Of a stretch of DNA of 64,000 nucleotides, positions 10,601-21,598 are shown in pieces (within the stretch, counting starts at the first letter, position 1; every line of letters starts with the position of its first letter). The translations under genes were made by a program, and so were the position numbers. The notes beneath the pieces are model-generated. The model saw only the letters and a list, made by a program, of their open reading frames with translations. It was not told the DNA's origin and did not search any database. Origin of the DNA: Paralvinella palmiformis (Eukaryota > Annelida > Polychaeta > Terebellida > Alvinellidae). Location: NCBI GenBank assembly GCA_025642065.1, contig JAODUP010000656.1:1-64000 (forward strand), read 5' to 3'.

Positions 10601-13600
10601 CCTACGATAGCACAAAGATGGCAGTCTCATGGCTTCTAACCTATCTCTATATGGCAGACTTCTCAAGTTCTGTGTCAGCTTTGTGGCTCGATTTCCTCTG
10701 GATTTTTTCGACTTCCAGCTTGTCACGTTGGAACCTTGGACACCATATCACATTTCCATATTTCAAATGAGGGAGTACCATAGTGGTGAATAGTCTGAGG
10801 AGTGTCATCTCATCGATGCAGGTGAATGTCGCTCTAACAAGTCCAAGCATTCTTGATGCTTTGTTCATTGCTTTGTACACATGCATATGGAATTTCAGAT
10901 CCCTGTCAATGGTGACACCTAAGTCCTTCTCCTCTGTTATTGCTTCAAGTGAGGTATTTCTCATACTGTACTCATAAAATGGGTTTGTTGAGCCTAGATG
11001 GAGAACATTGCATTTGGTCTCATTAAATACCATCTGTCATAAATGTCCGGCATTTTTATTTAGTTGTTATATCGGTATAACATATATAGCTGAGGGAATA
11101 AAAATGAAGTATCACATTTGTGTTTGTGTGATTTACACTGTATTCATTGTTGTAATCATGATTATTTAAAATGTAATTGCAGTCATAATTGATTATATTA
11201 ATTACAAATGATGTAGTAATCATAACCATTGTATTCTGAAGTAATCAGAATCAATTTATTTGATCCAATAATCACCTCTTGTCTACTAATAATTTATTTG
11301 GAAGCATTGACAATTGAATGTCGAATAAATACTTATTGTTATTATCATTACAATACAGTTTATTGAATCCTTTTGTGGTGTAACACACCAACAGACAGTT
11401 CTCATTTTAACATTCTTTAGACAGTGGTTTAGTGACAGCATACACATTTCTTATGGACTGTGTCATTATTATTCAACTTTGTTTCATATAAAAGCAAGTC
11501 TAATGTCAAAGTTCTGGATCAGTATCAGTATCATGACAGAGAGGATCAGTTTGAAAGAGAGCCATTTGTTGTTAAGTTTTCAATAAGTAACTCAGGTATG
11601 TAGAAAGTACAAAATATATGTAGAAAGTACCATATGTATGTAGAAAGTACCATATGTATGTAGAAAGTACCAAATGTTTGTAGAAAGTACCAAATCATAT
11701 TTGTTAATATATCATTCATATAATTGATGCAAACTAAGAGATTAATACAATAATTTTGTTTCTGATAACAAAATAAAAACTGGTCTGTCTCTATTTTTGT
11801 TATGTGTCCATTCTGGTTTCATGACGATTTATAGAATTATTCCTTTTTTATTAATGTATGTGCAAGCTTCATAATGGTGATATCTATTTCATAGGTGTCG
11901 GTGAGATAATAATAGCTGGTGTACACATTGATCCTGATGTGGCAGTGCAAGAAATTGATGCCCTGGCTTCTGTACACGATGACCTTATGGCACACTGGAA
12001 CACCAACAATATCATCATCATGGGTGACTTCAATGCAGACTGTGGCTATGTTACAAACAAGGAGTCTGCGAACTTAGAGCTTAGAGATCCTAAGTATAAG
12101 TGGTTGATTAAGGATGGCCAGGATACAACAACTAAATCTTCTGACTGTACTTATGATAGGTAATTCTGTGTGTTTTATGTTTACAAATATACAGGTATTC
12201 ATATAGCTGAGTTGGTAGCACGCTATGCTGGTGACACGATGATCCTCTTTCAGATTCCATTGTTATGTCTGTCTGTAGAATGTGATCATCTAATATAAGT
12301 AGTCATCTTTCAGTCACATGGTACAGATGTTACCAGGGCTGAGATGAAACAGAAATAATCGATTAACTTACTCTGTGTAATGCATATTTATGAAAATGTG
12401 CCTTCCATGTCAAAACTAAAAAATAATTAAACTTGTTATGTAATTAGAATACATGAGCCACCATATTTAAAAAAAGGCACTTCATGATAAATTGTGATAA
12501 TTAGGAACAACTGAGTCATGGGTTTTTATTTTAAAAACAAAACATAACCTACTAATTCTCAGACACTGAATTCCATTTCAAAAAGGATAAAGTCTATTTC
12601 AAAATGAGAGAAAATTTATTTAAAATGAAATATTTTCTTAGTAAAACATAACACCCTTTTCAACTACTATTTCCCATTTAAAAAAACGCCTATTCTGTTT
12701 CAAATGACTGATATTCTGTTTGGTAACTAGGAAACATTTTAACATGCAATATATCATAAATTATTTTATGATGAAATTAAGGTTTAGGCTAGAGTTATCT
12801 ACCTTCTAAGAATCAAACTGGGTTAGATAGTGGTGACTATTAAGACACTGAAGATTTATTGCTTTGAAAGTTGTCAGTACTTCCCCAACATACCGTAGGT
12901 CCCGGCCATTAAGCAGATACTTTGTGTCAAGATTTTGACCCTTATTTTTGGGGGTCGGCTTAATGGCAGGTGCTATTTCAGTGTCAATAAATCCAGTCAT
13001 CCAGAGAAAAAATTTCAGTGTGTTAGCAGCCGTCATTGTCCAGAAATGGCAGCCGTCTAGACTAGTCTAGATGCAAACGGATATCAATCGTCATTTTAAT
13101 ATAAACTCACGCAGTCATGGAGTTCAAATAGAAGTAAAACAAGTTGATGATAATTATACATGGCTTTATATTATTATAATGAAAATCAATATTTATATAT
13201 AGATTTATCTGATTTTTGTAATTATGTATAAATGTTGTTGGACTCAGTAGCGCATTTCCCGACTTTCAATTCAAAGGCAGCATTGGTAACAAAACAACCT
13301 GTACCTAAGACATGCCGTACCCAAGAGTGTCGTATCTCATTCGTTTGGTGGCATAGACATTAGGGTGCCACCATATACATATTTTGTCTGGGCATATTTA
13401 TACTAATAACAGCATAATTACTGATTAATTAATTACTAACTGCCCATATATACTGGTAATTTACATTATCTCGGTTATTGCCACGTTAGTGACTAAAAAG
13501 GACCATCAAAGCCTAAAGGCTCAGTAGTAATTGACAATATGTCTAATTATTTCTAAGTAATTGAATTGATATGTAGTTCATTGAATGTTTAATCACGCCG

Positions 13601-14265
13601 TTAATTTTAGTTTGAGGTCCTGTGTATGCGCTAACAGTTTGTGTAAACGATCGTCATAATTAGCCTTGATCTATTGACAGTATACAAAACACATTGGTAC
13701 GAATAGCGAATTATGAAAACAAAACTATTTCCTGTGTTCAAAATACTGCAGGGAAAAGTTCAGATTTTTAGGTCGGCTTAATGGACAGTATTTTAGTCCT
13801 AAAAACGACCTGGGCTTAATGGGTGTGTCAGTTTAATGGCTGAGACCTATGGTATTTTATAAACCATTTAAAGTAATCAAAAAAGAATAAAAGAAAACAA
13901 AACAATTCAATTCATGAACCTGGAGCTCTGAGATATGATATGCTACCAGCTAAAGCATTGGAGTTCCTCTTGTTAACACAAATTATGAATATTAATTTTA
14001 CTTTATTTCAACACTGAGTCAGTTTATGTTTAAAGAAAGGTACTTACTGAAGAAATGGAGGAACCCTTTTATGCTTGTCTCGTGAAACAATCATATACAT
14101 TAATTGTTTCTTTGAATTACCTCTTACAGAATAATAGTCACTGGAGATAAGCTGTTTAAGAATATTATTCCAGGCAGTGGCAATGTCTACTATTATGATG
14201 AAGATTATGGTCTAACTGAGAAACAGGTATAGTACTGTTTTGGGAAAATCCTTTTGTGTGTGTGA

Positions 14266-14300
<35 letters not shown>

Positions 14301-14606
14301 GGTATTATTGTATTGGCATGGTGATATGAAAATACAAATTGAGGTACATGTAACTACGTGGCCTAATTAAATGTCAAGGCCAAATATACGTCGATAAGAA
14401 TATTGTTTATTGATGTTTAAATTTATAAAACGTACATGTAATATAACTTTTGTGAAAATAATTTTACTGACATTTGACAAGCAGTTATTGTTAATTGTCA
14501 ACAATATTATCAAATAAAACTATGATGATATCAAAACTAAGATATTTATTTGGGTTTCTTACTTTGCTATTTATGAATAATACAGTGATTACAATAAACT
14601 GTTCCA

Positions 14607-14640
<34 letters not shown>

Positions 14641-14828
14641 ACACACAAGTACCCATATAAATGAACTATAGATTGATACATTTCTGATTATTTCAGACAC
14701 AGGCTATTAGTGACCATTATCCCGTTGAGTTCCAGTTGTCCGGTGAGCACAAACTTTACTCATCAGCAGCCTACCGCAACTTGGCTAAGTGGCTCATAAC
14801 ACTAGTGGCTTTGATAAAAGAGTTGTAA
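7213..14828 (+). CDS. DNase I-like secreted endonuclease, copy 2 (complete, 7 exons)
   Basis: Coding exons: 7213-7356, 8263-8357, 9131-9208, 11495-11595, 11895-12159, 14130-14226, 14697-14828. The sum is 912 nt, i.e. 303 codons and a stop, slightly longer than mammalian DNase I precursors. All introns are GT-AG and the phases join without a break. The N-terminus is a signal peptide (YLLFNIFIIAAVELPAEA). The mature part shows GAFNIQIFG, Glu in LIEE, Glu in KEQY, His in AGVHID, the box GDFNADCGY, TYDR and SDHYP. These are the residues that bind metal and cleave phosphodiesters in the family. The large disulfide pair (DC...SDC) is kept; the small one is missing. The protein is expected to be a Ca/Mg-dependent extracellular DNA endonuclease. 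Function is inferred from motifs only. Confidence 0.92.
7378..7476. repeat. Compound (TG)n ... (TA)n(GA)n microsatellite
   Basis: TG repeat at 7378-7402 just after the exon 1 donor of DNase copy 2, then TA at 7416-7450 and GA at 7451-7476. Confidence 0.95.
7629..7684. repeat. (TA)n microsatellite
   Basis: TA run with one interruption, in intron 1 of DNase copy 2. Confidence 0.95.
8263..8357 (+). CDS. DNase I copy 2, exon 2
   Basis: 95 nt, phase 0 start, acceptor ATTTTAG and donor GTTTGT. It encodes YDILLIEEIRDSSGKAIYK, including the Glu39 equivalent. It is identical to the exon at 403-497. Confidence 0.88.
9131..9208 (+). CDS. DNase I copy 2, exon 3
   Basis: 78 nt between ATTGTAG and GTGAGC. 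It encodes LSERLGRTSSKEQYAFMYR with the Glu78 equivalent. It differs from copy 1 by a few substitutions. Confidence 0.88.
9550..9957 (-). mobile_element. tRNA-derived SINE, family 2, with two LINE-type tails
   Basis: Read on the minus strand it starts with a tRNA-like head: A-box-like GTGCCCTAGCAGTTAAGCC and a B box GGTTCGAACCCC. A body shared with 19219-19483 follows. The 3' part (9613-9650) forms two hairpins, GGCTGT...ACAGCC and GGGGATTCTCCCC. A second, different tail (9550-9587) follows with the same pair of hairpins. The tails match the 3' end of the RNase-H LINE in this window, so the SINE probably uses that LINE for mobilisation. Confidence 0.75.
10195..11040 (-). mobile_element. CR1-like LINE, 5' truncated (RT C-terminal part and 3' UTR)
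   Basis: On the minus strand, 11033-10647 reads FNETKCNVLHLGSTNPF, then KDLGVTIDRDLKF, MLGLVRATF and VLPHLKYGNVIWCP. This is the thumb and C-terminal region of CR1/Jockey-type reverse transcriptases. After a frameshift, MLQVYKILKGIDRLE and NTRGHSLKL continue the family pattern down to about 10430. The rest is 3' UTR. It is inserted in intron 3 of DNase copy 2 and absent from copy 1. Confidence 0.85.
11495..11595 (+). CDS. DNase I copy 2, exon 4
   Basis: 101 nt between ATAAAAG and GTATGT. It encodes the VLDQYQYHDREDQFEREP region. Mammalian enzymes carry two cysteines here; this protein has none. Confidence 0.88.
11597..11698 (+). repeat. 18-20 bp minisatellite at the exon 4 donor, copy 2
   Basis: Same array and unit number as 2993-3094, so it predates the duplication. 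Confidence 0.8.
11895..12159 (+). CDS. DNase I copy 2, exon 5 (active-site core)
   Basis: 265 nt between TTCATAG and GTAATT. It holds the His of AGVHIDPD and the box MGDFNADCGYV (Asp168/Asn170 equivalents), and ends in SDCTYDR (Asp212 equivalent, split with the next exon). The Cys of ADCGY and of SDCTY form the expected large disulfide. Confidence 0.9.
12893..13852. mobile_element. TA-flanked DNA transposon, non-autonomous, 960 bp
   Basis: The ends are inverted repeats: CCGTAGGTCCCGGCCATTAA at the left and CCATAGGTCTCAGCCATTAA on the opposite strand at the right (17 of 20 identical). It is flanked by TA (12891-12892, 13853-13854). Copy 1 of the duplication holds the unoccupied site CAACATATTTTATAAACC (TA at 4344-4345), which proves the insertion and its TA duplication. 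GGTCGGCTTAATGG occurs near both ends. No transposase is seen. Confidence 0.88.
14130..14226 (+). CDS. DNase I copy 2, exon 6
   Basis: 97 nt between CTTACAG and GTATAG. It encodes IIVTGDKLFKNIIPG and DYGLTEKQ, matching the strand before the C-terminal catalytic His. Confidence 0.88.
14697..14828 (+). CDS. DNase I copy 2, last exon
   Basis: 132 nt after ATTTCAG, ending in TAA (14826-14828). SDHYPVEF carries the catalytic His (His252 equivalent). A further 30 or so residues follow the usual DNase I C-terminus and include a hydrophobic WLITLVALIKEL tail. This extends past the usual end of the family and could be a membrane or GPI-type signal; that is speculative. Confidence 0.88.
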   Translation, partial: TQAISDHYPVEFQLSGEHKLYSSAAYRNLAKWLITLVALIKEL

Positions 14829-14959
14829 CAAATGAAGTCGCTTACCATTCTAGAATGTGAATAGTAATTACCAGAAGTTTTGAGTAAAAGTAATACGAAT
14901 ATAATATAGCACAATACAAAGTAAAACCCTTATTGGTGCTTCACAGAGATGCTAAAGTT

Positions 14960-14965
14960 AATAAA
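14960..14965 (+). other. Poly(A) signal of DNase I copy 2
   Basis: AATAAA about 130 nt after the stop codon, at the position equivalent to 5462-5467. Confidence 0.5.
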
Positions 14966-15501
14966 AAAGTAAATATTTTCAGAGAACCAAGAAATCATAA
15001 TATTTATTGAATTTCAAGGTTAAATAGAGGACGTATGTGATCTCAATATTATACTACCTCCATTCTAATAGAGTTTACCACGTCACTGAGTTAGTCTAAA
15101 TATATCAAATGTAATGATGTAATATGATCTAAAATATGATTTATTCAGCATCATACAATTATGCCATTCGTAAAAATATCAACTAGTAAAAGTTTAAAAA
15201 GATCTTTTTGGTCAACTGTTTGTTTATTTTCATTGTATTTTCTCTGTCTGATAAACTCGTATTGTAGATTAGTAACACTACTTGTGGTATAAATAGAATA
15301 ACACTAAAGTAGCAAGGAAATGCTTACCGGTAGCCAGTGTATGACGTTTCTAGGCATAGAAGAGAATTTCATTGTAGTATTGAGTCTATCTTTATTCGAG
15401 TAATGTTTGATAGTTGTTGATATATCATTGTTGAAGTTCCTCTTGCACTTAACCTCGTTCTGACAAGAGTAAATAATAATATAGCAATAGCCCGAATTGC
15501 A

Positions 15502-16460
15502 ATTATTTATTATTATATATGTGTAATACAATGATTGTTGGTTAATCGAATACACAAAATTTCTAATTACGCCGAGGGAAGCACGCAGCACTGAGTTTAA
15601 TTATATTTTTTATTTATTTTGTTAGGTTATAGATAATGTTCAAATTATAGATGATATTTTAATTTGCTCATATCACATTTGTAATTTTAAATTACATCGC
15701 GCCATCACTCAGGTACGATTCAGTTGCAGTTCAGCACCAAAAGCATTTCCACAAAACAGTCGATGTCTGCATTGTTATGCATAAATATCGTTACGGTGGG
15801 TGGTCTTCTGGTCTCATTAATGGAGGAGACATTGCACGTTAACAGAGCTGTAGTTTTGTTTACGACGCAGTAATGTTTATAACGACCGTGGAAAATGTGG
15901 TTGTGGGCTTATGTTGAAAACAGATCATTACAACAAAGTTACTAACCCTCCTTATAAACCTCATCGACGTAGTATGAAAATAGTTATTAACTCTTTTGTT
16001 ACATTTATTCTAGGTTTGAGTTTTCCGTCTATTGTTACCGGTAGTTTGTATTTAGTATTTGCTGTCGGCATCTGTTATTATATATTTGTCGTTTACATAT
16101 TTTCTACGGGTTATTTGTGTTGTTTATTATATATTTTGGTATAATATTTCTCCTATTTGCATTTATTTTGCATACAATTCCCTTGAGGAATGTCTCAACA
16201 AATACCTCATTACATTTATAATTAGTTATGGGTTATGCAATTGGCAAAAAGATAACTAAACAGTGACTTTTATATTGATGCCTTACTTTTTGTAATCTTT
16301 ATTTTTATACAATAAACAATTATACGTGCTCGTTTTCTTTGATTTGTTATCACGTAATGTATTATTTAGTTAGAATTTGTATACTTGATTCTTTATTAAA
16401 GTGCATGTTTTAACGGTAAATGTCATTAGCGCATGTCATATTCATACATGTGTCCGCTCA
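15502..16460. other. Spacer after the duplication, no gene recognised
   Basis: AT-rich sequence. 15515-15610 still resembles 6530-6640. Short frames at 15911-16259 are hydrophobic and have no recognisable family. Confidence 0.4.
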
Positions 16461-16461
16461 C

Positions 16462-16462
<1 letters not shown>

Positions 16463-16512
<50 letters not shown>

Positions 16513-16730
16513 CTCAGGTGTGGATGAGGATCAGTGGGACTGGTGAGACATTACACATGTCTCAGCAAGAAAAGTCGCCACTCTGGATTCAGTCCCCTGA
16601 AGAAACGTCCAGAGTTTGAATTCACGGTTCGAGATTCTCTGTGCCTGTGCCTTATTATACACAGCTAAAACACACACACACACACACACACACATACTAC
16701 TCAGGTGTGGATGAGGATCGGGTTGCTATA
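16463..16730. repeat. (CA)n microsatellites with duplicated flanks
   Basis: CA runs at 16463-16510 and 16671-16693. Each is followed by TACTCAGGTGTGGATGAGG, so the microsatellite and its flank were duplicated together. The second run is preceded by ATTCTCTGTGCCTGTGCC and further bases that recur at 32363. Confidence 0.85.
16634..16670 (+). repeat. Repeat end ahead of a (CA)n tail
   Basis: ATTCTCTGTGCCTGTGCC and the next 17 bases (through TATACACAGCTAA) are identical at 32363-32397, and both are followed by a (CA)n run. It is probably the 3' end of a CA-tailed mobile element. Confidence 0.6.
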
Positions 16731-17346
16731 AATGATAGTGTGTGGTTAGAAATAGACATCAATCACAGAAACATTTATTTTCGTAGGTGAGTATATGTGA
16801 TATTGTTTAATTATTAATATTTTAGAAGTAATGCAATAAACATCAACATACTGCTATTTTCTACACATGCTGTTATGGTTGGTTTCATAATCTATATTTG
16901 TATTGAGAATAAATCAAATAAGAATATGAATTTCATGGCGTTTCTTTGCTCATTCATCTGGCCATTCATTAGCATGTGGATCTAGGAAATGATTTTATGT
17001 TCTCTGCATTTCATTTTGATCTTGTTTTAGTATCAAAGGCAAAAACGAGCATATATCTTATAAATGTTTTGGTGATTTTTTTACTAACAATGCTTTTTCA
17101 TAATGTAAGTCAATTTTATGAAAATATTATTACTCCATGCTACCTCTTTGAGAAAATGCTTAATAAATTGGTAATTTCAGAGCATTCTTAGCAAGATTTA
17201 TATATATATATATTTCCTATAGTGACTATTTAGTATTATGGCTAGCACTATTCACGAATTGGATGTTATTTACACTAAATGATTTCAAATGGATCTCCTA
17301 GCAGATGCAACATACTTAATTTTTTGTAGTTTGGCGATTCATTCCA

Positions 17347-19200
17347 GACTGTGGCTTACTGGGCACAGCCTATGGAAGTAGAATACATACAAGATGTTAA
17401 ATGATGTTAGTCACAGGTGTGTGGATCCTTGTTTAATAGAGATATATTTATGTCTGGGATGATGGTGGCCTTTGTGATGAGAAGGCTGGCAATGTCGTGG
17501 CCAATACAGCCGTGTTGCTGGGGGAGGGGGGGGGTTGGTTGGTTGGTCCTTTAGTCGTTGAAAGCAGGTGGGGTGAGCTGGGCAGTTGATTAGATAATGA
17601 AATGGTTTAAAGACTTGTTGGCAATCTGGGCATATTCTGTTATAACGAGTATTCGCTGCGTTCTTGTACGTCAAGGTTCTCTTCCTGAACATAACAGGCC
17701 CAAGCGGTCTTGCCGTCCTGCTGGATCCTGGCGTCAGTGTAAATGCTAATGTGTAGATTATTTTTGGTATTTAAATCGCGAATCCTATCGGAGGCTGCTT
17801 TGGCTGCTTCGTGTGGGTGTCTTGGTGGACTCTGGGATCTTTATGGATTTCTGTCTAGACCCTGGATATGTTGGGGACTGGGTTTGGGTTTGTGGCTGTT
17901 CTAACTATGTACTTGACGGTAGCCATATGTACTAGCTGACCCAGCCGAATGATACCTGATTCTTGATGGAGGAGTGCCGATGAAGATCTTGGTGGGGGGG
18001 GAGTCCCAGTACATGTCGTAGGGATGTTATTTGGGGCCGTTCTAGAATCTTGATTTTTGATGTAGCTGCAAGGAGGAGGACCAGTGCTGTATATCAAAGA
18101 AGTGATTGGATTAATGCCTTGTATCGATTGACAAGCATGCTGGTGATGAGTCCTATTTTGTTATTAGATATTATCTTTAACATGTTGAGTCTACTATATA
18201 TCTTATGGTTAGTATCGGCATCATGTTTAGTAAATGAAAGGCGGCGGTCAATGGTTACTCCCAGATACTTGTACTGTTTGACGGTTTTGATAAATTGTTG
18301 ACCCAGATGGATGGACTGTGTGTGTAGGGAAGTGTTGGAAGACCACGACCTTTGTCTTGGCCGAGGAAAAGAAGAGTCCTAGGTCGTTGGCTGTTGTGGC
18401 CGTTGTGTTAAGGGTTGTCTGTAGTTTATTTGTGGAGTTGATGCCAAGAGTGACGTTTGCCAGATCGTCAGCATATGCGAGGATGTCAACGCATGATGGT
18501 AAAGAGATCGAGATACCGAGAATCACCAATGCATTGAATAATGATGGGGAGAAGGCCGATCCTTGGGGAATACCAGCGTTAAGGGTATGTGGATCGGAGT
18601 AGAAACCTTGGTAGGAGACCTTTATGTTTCTGTTGCTGAGGAAGTCTTCAATCCAGGCTATGAGTCGACCTTTTCGAGATGAAAGGGAGTGCAGAATGGA
18701 AAGGTGGTCGGCTCTCTCGAAGGCCTTGTCTAGATCCAAGAAGGAAGTGTATACTGTTATAGAGGATCTTTTTATTGTATTTTCTCCTAGATGTGATATG
18801 GTTTACTAGATGGAGAATGACATCTACTGTGAGTCTTCCCTTGGTGAAGACGAACAAGGTATTCGGCTTGGGAAGGTTCCAGAGATACCGGTTAGTATGG
18901 GGCGCTCCATGATCTTTGATAGAGTGGGGAGGGTGAAATAGGTCCGTGTCCTCTTCCACCTGACTTGAGGATGGGAACGGCTACTGCAGTTTTCCATTGG
19001 TCTGGGAGACGTCTTTGGATCCGTGATTGATTGATGAAATCCAGGATTCTTCTCTTAAAGCAGGGTCGAGAGTTTATGTAAAGGAGAAGTGTATTCTCCA
19101 GGTTCAGAGTTCTTCTTTTTACCTGGAACTGCTTCCACCTTGTGGATTAAGAAAGGGACCTATGTGTCCAGACTTTCCAATTTGGCTTAAAGTACTGATT
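17347..19200 (-). mobile_element. RNase-H-type LINE (I/Nimb-like), decayed
   Basis: Read on the minus strand. About 19060-18960 encodes WKTAVAVPILKSGG, the N-terminal reverse transcriptase motif. 18900-18780 carries KGRLTVDVILHLVNHI. 18748-18248 carries DLDKAFERADH, AGIPQGSAFSPSLFNAL and the catalytic LAYADDLANV. 17692-17411 carries a CPDCQQVF...HYLINCP zinc-knuckle motif, then DIASLLITKATIIPDI. Several frameshifts separate these blocks. The 3' end has a degraded copy (17347-17370) of the hairpin tail. The RNase H region between is not recognisable. The clade is assigned from the domain order only. Confidence 0.8.
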
Positions 19201-19218
19201 GACGTCATGTTTTCCACA

Positions 19219-19483
19219 GGCTGTCGCTTATTCGGCACAGCCTCTATGTTGAGCAGTACGGAAAGATGGAGCCGAAATACCCTGAGGGTGGTCACTGCCA
19301 GAGTGTTTTACGTCCTCAGGGTTTTTTTAACGTCCCCCTTTATTTTAAATAATTCAGTGGAGATGGCAACGCCATTTAACGTGTTCAGCCACCCACGATG
19401 TTGTGAGCCGAGAAATTAATCTCTATAAAAGTTTCGACCTCTTACGGGGTTCGAACCTGTGACCGTTGGCACCAAGTGCCGGG
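19219..19483 (-). mobile_element. tRNA-derived SINE, family 2
   Basis: It is nearly identical to 9627-9930 over the body (GAGCAGTACGGAAAGATGGA on the plus strand) and keeps the B box GGTTCGAACCCCG; the A-box end is cut off. Its 3' end carries the hairpin GGCTGT...ACAGCC at 19219-19242. An insert present at 9660-9690 is missing here. Confidence 0.75.
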
Positions 19484-19734
19484 TGATTATGTAATCAAAA
19501 TTGTGTTTAGATTCACTTACATATTACAATATTCAATTAAGTTGGTTTATTTACCTCAAATATTTTAAATTTAAGCATCTATTGTATCAGATAAGGTGTT
19601 AGCATAGTAAAAATCCATTGTGCGGCGATATCAGCTGTATTTATTCATGTAACAGTTATCAATATATCATGATAATTACAATTATATACACGTGATACAA
19701 ATTCACAACCATGACAAAAAGTTCTAGGTCTACT

Positions 19735-20148
19735 TTTATTTTAATATTTATTTATTTTATTTATGCCTCTCTAAAGTGGCGAAAATACAGAGTAAACTTT
19801 TCTACATATTGGGAAGCAACATTACATTTAAAAACAAAAACAATAATTACAAACATGATATACACGTATAATGACTAAATTACAAGTAGAACAACGGAAA
19901 ATAGGATTAAGTATTTTGTTTGTGTTTGCAGTTGTTGAGATTGATAAACCCACGCGTAAAATGCCTTTGTTTTGGCGATATATGGGGGGGGGGGGAATTA
20001 TTGCTTTGGGGACTAAAATGATGTGGCGGTATCCGAGGGAGTGGGGGCGGTTTATGGGGGGAATTAGTATGGTAAGAAATCCGTTCTGAAGAAGATGTTG
20101 GCGATAGGCGGGATTGGCAATATATAAGGGTGGCAATAAGTGAGGGAG

Positions 20149-20150
<2 letters not shown>
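19735..20150 (-). mobile_element. Unclassified retroelement 3' fragment
   Basis: On the minus strand it ends in GAGAGGCATAAATAAAATAA and A-rich sequence, like a retroposon tail. Upstream there are homopolymer C runs and no stable coding frame. Confidence 0.35.
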
Positions 20151-20186
<36 letters not shown>

Positions 20187-20464
20187 AATGTATAGTCTAA
20201 CCTCACTTTTATGCCAACTTGGGATCTGGCTGAAGGTTGGCGTTGTTGTGGGGTTGGATTAGAGTCGGGCATATTCACTGTTCAACCTTGTGGTTAGGTA
20301 ATTACACCTGACTTTTGATCCTTTGTTAACCCCAACTATCACTTTATTTAATCTATGGCTGATCGTACTACCAACACCGTCATAATCGCAACCTAATAAC
20401 CCCGACAGCTTGTCAATCATTTCACAGATTACCAAACAAATTTCACGGTCAGTGGCTGGTGGTA

Positions 20465-20775
20465 ATAGCGGGGGGTATTTATATGGCAATGTATGGTATT
20501 CGTTTTGCATCGAACGAAGCCACGTGCCTAGAAGTCATCGAACACGCTCAACATACCCCTGACACATTCAACCATCTCATTGATAGATTTGTCTCTAATC
20601 AACTCGAATCGATCTATACAGACGACACACCATCATCCAGACACCATCACCCCCACTTCTACTGAAAGACCCCTATAAACACCACCATTAACAATAAAGA
20701 CTGAACGGAAGAGAACACCAGGTGGCTATGCCCAACAGGCGACAGCCAGGGGTCTCTACCCCAAATTTCAACAAG
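20465..20775 (+). mobile_element. RNase-H LINE 3' fragment with intact double-hairpin tail
   Basis: VIEHAQHTPDTFNHLIDR and NQLESIYTD match the same segments of the LINE copy at 30290-30400, so it is the same family. An internal deletion then joins this to the 3' end. The tail has hairpin 1 at 20724-20747 and hairpin 2 GGGGTCTCTACCCC at 20749-20762, followed by AAATTTCAACAAGG. Confidence 0.75.
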
Positions 20776-21025
20776 GACGTTTTGCGTAAGAAGAACGGGA
20801 GGCGGATGGGCATATTGTTTTGGATTTAAAAAATAAACAAAATCCATATTCTTTTCAAGCAACCCATACGCAACCCATAAGACAACAACTTGAAACCAAC
20901 CCACAAGACTTAAACCCAACCCGTGATCCAAAGAAAAGTTTCAACCCACCCCGCCCGACCCACGAGTGCCGGGTTGGGTTAACCCGAACAGGTTAACCCA
21001 ACCCATGCAGGGCTCTATTCCAGAA
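20771..21025. mobile_element. hAT-like terminal region with palindrome
   Basis: Repeated AACCCA/CAACCC words lead to a perfect 14 bp inverted repeat (GGGTTGGGTTAACC, 20971-20984, and its complement, 20991-21004) with a 6 nt loop. CATGCAGGGCTCT follows and resembles hAT termini. The other end was not identified. Confidence 0.4.
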
Positions 21026-21248
21026 TAACACAATTTTCTACAGTGATGCATCTGTATCTAAGAACTTGGATATAACAATTGTTTTGGAAATCTGTTCTTT
21101 GGTTTTTCCGGGTTTTGTTTCTGGTAGAAATCGGAATAAAGAGTATTTCTTTTGGACGCTTTCTTCCTCAGTTTAAACCGCCCTCGGAAGAAACTGCCAA
21201 CCTTGTCGTAATGTTAAGATGTTACGTGGAGTATGGAGAATGGGTCAA

Positions 21249-21382
21249 GGTCTTTTGAGCCCCGGTCTTTTGTCCTTCGGTCTTTATCCCCATCATTAAT
21301 TGCTCACCTGGTCTTTTGCCCTTCGGTCTTTACCTTCATCATTAATTGCTCACCTGGTATTTTGCCCCTTGGTCTTTGCCAC
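21249..21382 (+). repeat. 47 bp minisatellite, about 2.5 units
   Basis: Units start near 21264, 21311 and 21357 with GGTCTTTTGCCCTTCGGTCT and share CATCATTAATTGCTCACCTG. Confidence 0.75.
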
Positions 21383-21399
21383 ATAGCTTTAAAAAGTTT

Positions 21400-21533
21400 G
21401 ATCAATCTACAATAAACTTATTTTGTTGTATTATATTTTTAATTTGCTACGGTTCATAAAAATGATTAAGATAAATAAATAATAAAGGTAATACATAAAT
21501 TGATAAATGTCTTTTACAATGTAATTGTAATGC

Positions 21534-21598
<65 letters not shown>

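Larger units (their letters stand above)
7863..15501 (+). repeat. Tandem segmental duplication, unit 2
   Basis: Second unit of the duplication. It is longer than unit 1, mainly because of a SINE (9550-9957), a LINE fragment (10195-11040) and a TA-flanked transposon (12893-13852). Confidence 0.92.
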
